Assembly (NCBI RefSeq): GCF_018320785.1 | Contig: NC_054882.1 | Span: forward strand, 28,214,719 to 28,278,718 | From: Cheilinus undulatus | Taxonomy: Eukaryota > Chordata > Actinopteri > Labriformes > Labridae | Reading direction: 5' to 3' | DNA length: 64,000 bases | Shown: positions 45,601-64,000 of the stretch, piece by piece | How positions within the stretch are numbered: the first letter of the stretch is position 1 | Layout: each line of letters opens with the position of its first letter | Translations under genes and position numbers: made by a program | Notes under the pieces: model-generated | Databases searched by the model: none | The model's input: the letters and a program-made list of their open reading frames with translations, nothing else | Told to the model about the DNA's origin: nothing

Positions 45601-47377
45601 ACACACTAAATGAAGCCATATTAACCTATAAAGTGGTTTTCTGTTATTAAAGGGTGGAAGAAGAGGCTCAGGGGGAAGAGATGACACTGGCTCCGAAACA
45701 GAAACTGAGTCTGACGGAGTAGGTTTACTCCTAGCTGATTAGAGTGTCTTTCAAAATCACTGCCCATGCAGCACTTTTATTTATTTTTTAATCTATTTTA
45801 CAGGAGGGAGGAAGGCGTAGGACGGTAAGAGTTTGAATTAAGAAATTCTGTATATGAAGTGGTGTGCTTAAATATTTTTTTAATAATTTGCCATGTTTTT
45901 TCAGGGGAGGAGACGTAGGAGACGAAGAGGGTCAAAAGAAAGAGGATGTGGGAAAAGAGATGAAGATTGGAGAGGTAAACATGCCACTGAATTACCAAAT
46001 GATACTGACCATGATTGGTTTATAAAATCAACAAAAGGGTAAAATATCAAAGGGGAGTATAGGCAGTGTAACTGGTTGCAAGAATATTTAAGATTAGTCA
46101 TGTTACATGGGTTATATTTGTATTTATCATTTGAATGATCAGTTTCCTTGTTCGATTGTGTAGTGATGATCATGATAACCAGAGCATTTTCAACTGTTCT
46201 GATGATCTCATTTCTTGTTTTATCATAGGCTGTGAAGGGGTGAGTGTTACTTTAAGTTTTTGCTATATTATACGTGACACACTAAATGAAGCCATATTAA
46301 CCCATAAAGTGGTTTTCTCTTATTAAAGGGCGGAAGAAGAGGCTCAGGGGGAAGAGATGACACTGGCTCCGAAACAGAAACTGAGTCTGATGGAGTAAGT
46401 TCACTCCTAGCTGATTAGAGTGTCTTTCAAAATCAGTGCCCATGCAGCACTTTCATTTTCTAAAATCTATTTTACAGGAGGGAGGAAGGCGTAGGACGGT
46501 AAGAGTTTGAATTAGGAAATTCTGTATATGAAGGTGGTGTGCTTCAAACATTTTTTAATAATTTGCCATGTTTTTCAGGGGAGGAGACGTAGGAGACGAA
46601 GAGGGTCAAAAGAAAGAGGATGTGGGAAAAGAGATGAAGATCGAAGAGGTAAACACGCCATTAAATTACCAAATGATATTAACCATGATTGGTTTATAAA
46701 ATCAACAAAAGGGTAAAATATCAAAGGGGAGTATAGGCAGTGTAACTGGTTGAAAGAATATTTAAGATTAGTCATGTTATATGGGTTATATTTGTATTTA
46801 TCATTTGAATGATCAGTTTCCGCGTTTGATTGTGTTGTGATGATTGTGATAACCAGGGCATTTTTAACTGTTCTGATGATCTCATTTCTTGTTTTATCAC
46901 AGGCTGTGGAGGGGTGAGTGTTATTTTCAGTTTTTGCTGTATCATACATGACATACTAAATGAAGCCATATTAACCCATAAAGCGGTTTTCTCTTATTAA
47001 AGGGCGGAAGAAGAGGCTCAGGGGGAAGAGATGACACTGGCTCCTCTGAATCAGAAACTGAGTCTGATGGAGTAAGTTCACTTCTAGCTGATTAGAGTGC
47101 CTTTTAAAATCACTGTCCATTGAGCACTTTAATTTCTTAAAATTTCTTTTACAGGAGGGAGGAAGGCGTAAGACGGTGAGTGCTTCTCATCCTGTTTGAA
47201 TTATGATTCTACATTTTAAAGCTCTGAAGGTTTCTAAATGTAAGTCATTCTTTGTGTGGCTGTTTACAGGGGAGAAGACGCAAGAAATGTGGAAAAAAAT
47301 GGGGAAGAGGCGGACCCCATGGTGGACCCCGTGGTGGGGGGTATGGTGGTCCTGGTGGGCGTGGTTGTGATAGATAA
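42631..47377 (+). CDS. Unrecognised micro-exon gene: 222-residue Arg/Gly/Glu-rich repeat protein
   Basis: I do not recognise this gene. Sixteen coding pieces with GT-AG borders and matching phases: 42631-42634, 44276-44307, 44708-44728, 44826-44892, 45553-45563, 45653-45718, 45804-45824, 45905-45974, 46229-46239, 46329-46394, 46478-46498, 46579-46648, 46903-46913, 47003-47071, 47155-47175, 47270-47377. They sum to 669 nt: 222 codons plus TAA. The ATG lies at the end of exon 2, with A at -3, and is split from the next codon by donor gtaagt. After a unique start (Met-Asn-Phe-Phe-Gln-Gly) come repeats of 56 residues: Gly-Cys-Gly-Gly; 'GRRGSGGRDDTGSETETESD'; 'EGGRRRT'; 'GRRRRRRGSKERGCGKRDED'. Residues 13-42 are a diverged half-repeat with Cys conserved. 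The end is a tail of Gly-Gly-Pro and Arg-Gly pairs closing in Cys-Asp-Arg. No signal peptide or membrane span is seen; the protein looks disordered, with basic patches that could act as nuclear signals and acidic patches that look like casein kinase 2 targets. The link from exon 2 to exon 3 is the least certain join. Confidence 0.72.
42840..42912. repeat. Fragment of an interspersed repeat
   Basis: 'ggtgggtcaggacccagagt' followed by 'gggtcaca' and 'agggggttg' resembles the end of a widespread hAT-type repeat. It lies in the intron after exon 2 of the micro-exon gene. Confidence 0.4.
44379..44690. mobile_element. MITE-like element, family M, well-preserved copy
   Basis: The ends 'ttaaccccttaacgcctg' and 'caggctttagggggttaa' are inverted repeats of about 18 bp. 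It is 312 bp long, has no coding capacity and lies in the intron between exons 3 and 4 of the micro-exon gene, only 17 bases before the exon-4 acceptor. A second copy lies at 22236-22517. Confidence 0.75.
45553..47175 (+). repeat. Tandem ~675-bp genomic modules, each with four micro-exons
   Basis: Module 1 is 45553-46228 (676 bp), module 2 is 46229-46902 (674 bp), and module 3 is partial, from 46903 to about 47175. Exon sizes repeat as 11, 66, 21, 70 nt (69 for the second exon in module 3). Intron lengths repeat too: 89, 83-85, 80 and 254 bp. Introns as well as exons are nearly identical, so whole genomic blocks were duplicated recently. Confidence 0.92.
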
Positions 47378-47426
47378 ATATATGATGAGAAAATCCTTAC
47401 ATCACAATCACGATAGCATGATGATG

Positions 47427-47447
47427 AATAAATCAAAATCTAATAAA
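47427..47447 (+). other. Poly(A) signals of the micro-exon gene
   Basis: Two AATAAA hexamers (47427-47432 and 47442-47447), 50-65 bases after the stop codon. Confidence 0.65.
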
Positions 47448-47734
47448 CTCATCTAAGGAAAAAGGCAAGACTGGTTTATTGTTGCTTCAGCTGAAGGCTC
47501 CAAATCAACACATGTGGTGATATAAGCATGTGGTTTGGGTGTTATGGGCACATCATGTAGCAAATACTTTGACCAACCTCTGAATGTAGTGAAAAAATTA
47601 AATTGTTGAAACAAAACAGGGTAAAAGCTGGAATAAAAGTCTGCAATACGAAGCAATTATGAAAGTATTTATTTTAATTACATTGCTCTCTTTAATAGAT
47701 GATTAAGCCCTTTATCACTTGATTTCATCTAAGG

Positions 47735-47855
47735 TGCATTCAGAAAGTAAACAGACTTTTAGACACTTTTTTGCAAATTTATCTAAAAGAAAAAAAGTCA
47801 CATTAACGAAAGTATCCAGACCTTTTACTCAGTACTTAATTGAAGCACCTGAACT
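47735..47855. mobile_element. Tc1-like transposon end (family C)
   Basis: 'gtgcattcagaaagtaaaca' followed by 'ccttttactcagtacttaat' and 'tgaagcacct' is the terminal region of a common teleost Tc1 family. Confidence 0.6.
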
Positions 47856-49924
47856 ATGGATTATGACTAAAATTACACTCAGCAAACAAAAACAATGAAG
47901 ACAAATATATTCTAATGGTCTGATGTGATAGTAAACAAGAGAAAAAGTCTGGTGTGTTTCTTTCCTTGTAGAACATTTTATTTTATCTTTTCTGACACAA
48001 ATTGTTGAAACCATTGATTTACAGCATTGAGACAGTTCATTTTCACAGCAGTGGTTACTCTGCCATTGTTAGGCAGCATTAATAATTTGCTTGGACACAG
48101 GACAGTCATAGTCTTGCATTACTTACAAATAAAGTCTTATAAAAACACCATCTAAAGTGTAAGTCATTCTGTGCAGTTTCAGTAGATTAATACAGACAGT
48201 GGCCCTTGGTGTAGTGCACAAATAGAAATGGAAAGTTAACACAAGATTTCAGATGACTGGGTGTTTTGGATAACAAGCATTGTTTGGCTAGGATGTGAAA
48301 ATATACGTCGATAGGACCCACTGACAAAGACTCTTGTTCAGACTGAGGGGGCTCAATTTTTCAGTGATTTTTTCCGTTTATGTATTTTCATTTCAGGAAC
48401 AATATGGGCAAACTAAGATTGAAAAGTACAAACAGAACCAGCAGATGAGCTCAAAAAACTTCCAGTTATCACACCATGATGTTTTGTTATGGATCAGATG
48501 GGGGTGCCAGGGTGGGGCAGGGGCAGGGGCATCTAAACAGGGGGAAAAACAAAGAACAAAAATGACTGAAATACCAGTTTAATTGAAATGAATCTATTAT
48601 AGATACATTTAGTACCCTTGCGCCTTGTTTACCACCTTGAAGAAATTCTAATTTAAAACAGGCTAAGCCATGCTAAGCTAACATTAGAGTTGGTCAGTTC
48701 TCTGCTCCTTCTTTTTTATCAAACATGTTTTAAATATTAATTTTTGGCCATTTCCTTATTTGTAACCATATTTTTTGTTGTAAAGGGCATGAATTAACTT
48801 GAACTGGTTTCAAAGTTTAGCTTTAATCCAAATTTAACTAAATGATACCTAAATAATTATTGCATATTTTATTATTTTTAAGAAGTAATGCCATGTTACT
48901 GTAGTGACAGCACTGTTATCTAGAAAAATAACCGTATAAAATATATATTTTTTGTTAACCATTTTTCAAAAGGTATTTTTGAAAAAATTTAATAGGAAAA
49001 TTTGCAAAAATCGTGACAGCATCATTCCCATGACATAAAATTTTGAGGTTCACATGCAGGAAACCTGCCTCATAGTACAAAGTGCCTGATAAAGGGGTAT
49101 TTAATATACATGTAGCTTAAGATTATCTGAATATATCTTTGTGTTTTATGGCATAATGGCTAAATATTGCTACTTTTGCAAGATTAAACCAATTTTAAGC
49201 GTTAGAATGGCGCATATACAACTTCTTCAAGTACCTACACAAGGCTGTGCCACAAAATAAATACTAAATAATCCATCAAATGCCCCAAATGTATTTTTCA
49301 TCTGCAGTAACCATGGCTGAGGAAAAATAAAATGGCAAATTACCCAACAAGTATCTCCTGAATGAAATCCCTCAGAGTTGTCCCCTTCTATCGCATTTAG
49401 TAATCTTTCTGCTCTTCTTGGTACATAAATATTCCCTGGAAAATTGTCCCATACAAATAAAAATCAATGTACACTCATTTGTAGCACATGCAGTAAACAT
49501 TTAAACTCATGTTTACTAATAAATTTTTGTTTTCTTTCCAAATCTGGCCAAGCCATTTTTCTTATTTTTACACAGAAAAAAATCCCAATGCCCTCATACG
49601 AGTACTTGCTGTTTATCTAAATGTACAAGTTTCAATTATAATATTTGAAGAGTTTTTGCACCTTTAAGAGTTTTGTATCGAGAGTGGCTGTAGAGCATTT
49701 TGGTAAGAATGGCGGCCATCTTGAATGGACACTGATAATTGCTTTCGTGACCTAACCATGGCAAACAAAGTGTCCATGAATGAGGCCTACAGGTCTTAAT
49801 TTAGCAAAATTAATGAGTAATGATGAAGGGAACCTAAAATGTAATTTCCTAAGATGAGGATGCTGGGAAGTATGAGGTTAAAGTTAAGCGAGTACCGATA
49901 GTGCATCTATGTGTGACTGGATTT

Positions 49925-50045
49925 AGCTGTTGTTAGCTGATGGCACTGCCTTCATTGAAAGTTAACACCCAACTACAAGCTGTGTATTTGCTCATTGTGA
50001 GGTAAATTTCCTAAATGTTTCAGCCATGATGACCTAAAAGTCATT
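49925..50045. mobile_element. MITE-like family D fragment
   Basis: It matches the interior of the copies at 5.7 and 35 kb ('ctgatggcactgccttcatt', 'gaaagttaaca', 'attgtgaggtaaa'). Confidence 0.6.
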
Positions 50046-50099
50046 AGCTCTTTCTTTAGCCCAAAGAAAATAAGTGTTGCGACTAAAAGTTAAGTACTT

Positions 50100-50144
50100 T
50101 TTATTGAATAAAACTGGATTGAAATGTCTTTTTAGCTTTTTATT
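50100..50144 (-). other. mthfd1: Candidate poly(A) signals of mthfd1
   Basis: Minus-strand AATAAA at 50139-50144 and 50100-50105, about 150 and 190 bases after the mthfd1 stop codon. Confidence 0.5.
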
Positions 50145-50294
50145 GATCATTTTTAGACTAAAACTATAAAGAATGAGATAACTTAAACGTGACTAAAGAA
50201 CATTTTAATTTAAAGACTTAAACTAAATTTAAAATAGCTGCCCTGAGACATACTGGTATTGACCTTCTTTACCTTCATGCTGCAGAGCTTTGCT

Positions 50295-62584
<12,290 letters not shown>

Positions 62585-62795
62585 CTAAACAGACAGACAA
62601 TACAATACATCTTTTTATTTCTAAACCAATGTAAGGACAGCCGCACCATTATAACAGAGAGGGATATGATGAGTTTGAAGCCAAGAGGCTCCAACCAAAT
62701 CATTAAAATGGCAACAGATTTCAGAAAAAAAGGTCTGCTTAGGGTGTCTCTGTGAAACTGATCCAATCCTGAGCCATGAAACCTGACCGCACATA

Positions 62796-62831
62796 CAAAA
62801 ACAAACAAACAAATAAATAAATAAATAAATA
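62796..62831. repeat. (AAAC)n/(AAAT)n microsatellite
   Basis: Three AAAC units followed by about six AAAT units, directly beside the terminus of a Tc1 fragment. Confidence 0.85.
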
Positions 62832-62832
62832 G

Positions 62833-63185
62833 AGTGCCAATAAAAAGTATTCACCCTCTTGGAAGTTTTACCCTTTTATTGATTTTATAAATTAATCATG
62901 GTCAATATAATTTGGCTTTTCTTACAAAAATGATATAAAACCCTCGCCGTAGTAGAATGAAGAATAGCCTCTGGAATTCTCGTATATTTTACCTGCATTC
63001 ATTTTACCCTCTCCCTTTACAAGCTTTCCAGGGCGGGCTGCTGAGAAGCATCCTCGCAGCATGATGCTGCCACCACAGTGGATATGGTGTGTTTGTGGTG
63101 ATGTGCAGTGTTTGGTGTCTGCCAAATATAGCATCTTGTCAAATGGCCAAAAAGCACATTTTTGGTCTTATCAGAACAAAATTTA
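62833..63185 (-). mobile_element. Tc1-like transposon fragment (family A)
   Basis: It starts with the family terminus 'agtgccaataaaaagtattc'. The minus strand at 63010-63110 encodes 'GGSIMLRGCFSAA' and 'GKLVKGEGKMNAGKI', a Tc1 transposase core with the Trp of the core motif replaced by Arg. It is truncated. Confidence 0.8.
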
Positions 63186-64000
63186 ACATTAAAGAGGGTT
63201 TTGTCATTTTTAGGTAAAAACCTTTTTTTAAATCACTGTAAATCTCACAAATTTTCGTAGTTAAATGTGATAAATCTCCTGTTTTGACTATGTTTTCAAA
63301 TTCAACCATTTTGTTTTCATTTTGCTTTAGTTTCATTTTGGTTTCATTACTGTCTAAAACTAAGAGTAATTGACTTCCTGCTTTTAATTTGAAAGAAAAT
63401 GGACCTATAGATAAATCTAAGATTATGACATGAATTTAACCACAGAAAAAGGAACTTGTTATGGACTGAAAAGGAAACCATAAAAGGTTTGATAACAGAG
63501 AGTGCAGATGACTATTTTTTTTTTGTTCTATTAACTCAAATGAGACATTAAAGAGCAGTGGTGTACTTATTTTACATTACTGTGGCTGCAGGGAGTTACA
63601 GCAGTGGCTTAACAAAGCTGTGCAGAAATGGACAATAAAGCATGTGATGAATGTAACTGAACAATGTAATTCATTAATCATGAAGACAAATTGATTGAGA
63701 TCAATGTTTTGAAGCTGCGAGCTGCAATAATAAATGGCAAATATTGTCTCTGGACTTTGTCTCATCTTCATTTCTTACATATTTAAGTAATGGGATTTAT
63801 GGCCCAACATTTTTAAAGAAAACTGCACAAATATCTCTCTATCTGGCTGTAGAGAGCTTTACTTTAAGCATTTCTTTGGTCCTCTATTTACACAAACCAT
63901 CACACAACGAATCAGCCCTATCAGTGTGGGTGAAAAGCTCTACAGATACACGGATGATAAGCTTTTTGTGCCTCACGAGCCTCATTGACAGTGATGATGA

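Larger units (their letters stand above)
47448..50099. other. Intergenic between the convergent micro-exon gene and mthfd1
   Basis: It contains a Tc1 family C end at 47735-47855 and a family D repeat piece at 49925-50045. The open frame at 48334-48582 has no recognisable product and no supported start. Confidence 0.45.
62585..64000. other. mthfd1 intron 1, continuing beyond the window
   Basis: No upstream coding exon with the required phase (ending with two bases of an Ala codon) was found. It contains an (AAAT)n run and a Tc1 fragment, both listed separately. The first coding exon and promoter must lie to the right of 64000. Confidence 0.6.

Noticed and set aside
46575-46949. 124-codon minus-strand open frame across the repeat modules, with relatives at 45901-46173
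   Set aside because: It runs through exons and introns of the plus-strand gene alike, and its repetition simply follows the genomic duplication. Plus-strand splice sites and phases are far stronger evidence.
48334-48582. 82-codon plus-strand open frame between the two right-hand genes
   Set aside because: No supported ATG start, no splice context and no family resemblance.
62922-63134. 70-codon minus-strand open frame as a possible mthfd1 first exon
   Set aside because: Its sequence is a Tc1 transposase fragment and the phase does not fit the next mthfd1 exon.

Overview
This is vertebrate nuclear DNA, almost certainly from a teleost fish. The supporting evidence is short GT-AG introns, a teleost-type tRNA-derived SINE, many decayed Tc1-like transposons, several small inverted-repeat (MITE-like) elements and LINE fragments, and an INAFM2-CCDC9B gene pair that I recall (moderately sure) as neighbours on human chromosome 15. 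Nothing in the window is prokaryotic. I assembled genes by hand from splice sites and reading phase; no search was run.

Layout. (1) 2537-3223, plus strand: a single-exon INAFM2-type membrane protein. (2) About 10120-33552, minus strand: a 12-coding-exon CCDC9B orthologue, convergent with INAFM2, with large repeat-filled introns. (3) 33.8-42.4 kb: gene-poor and full of transposon remnants. (4) 42460-47447, plus strand: a compact gene I do not recognise. It has a TATA box, an untranslated first exon, and 16 coding pieces of 4 to 108 nt that join without a break into a 222-residue protein. (5) 50295-62584, minus strand: mthfd1, the trifunctional cytosolic C1-tetrahydrofolate synthase, with 26 coding exons in the window. 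Only the first coding exon (about 13 codons) is missing, beyond the right edge.

The main discovery candidate is gene (4). Its middle consists of near-identical genomic modules of about 675 bp, each carrying four tiny exons (11, 66, 21 and 70 nt) plus their introns. One module adds 168 nt, exactly 56 codons, so modules can be gained or lost without shifting frame. The protein alternates Arg-rich blocks with Ser/Thr/Glu/Asp-rich blocks, has regularly spaced cysteines, ends in a Gly/Arg-rich tail and has no visible signal peptide. Its function is unknown.

The known genes do not form a pathway together. mthfd1 is a folate-cycle enzyme, INAFM2 a small single-pass membrane protein and CCDC9B a poorly characterised coiled-coil protein. 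The rest of the DNA is introns, intergenic sequence and mobile-element debris.
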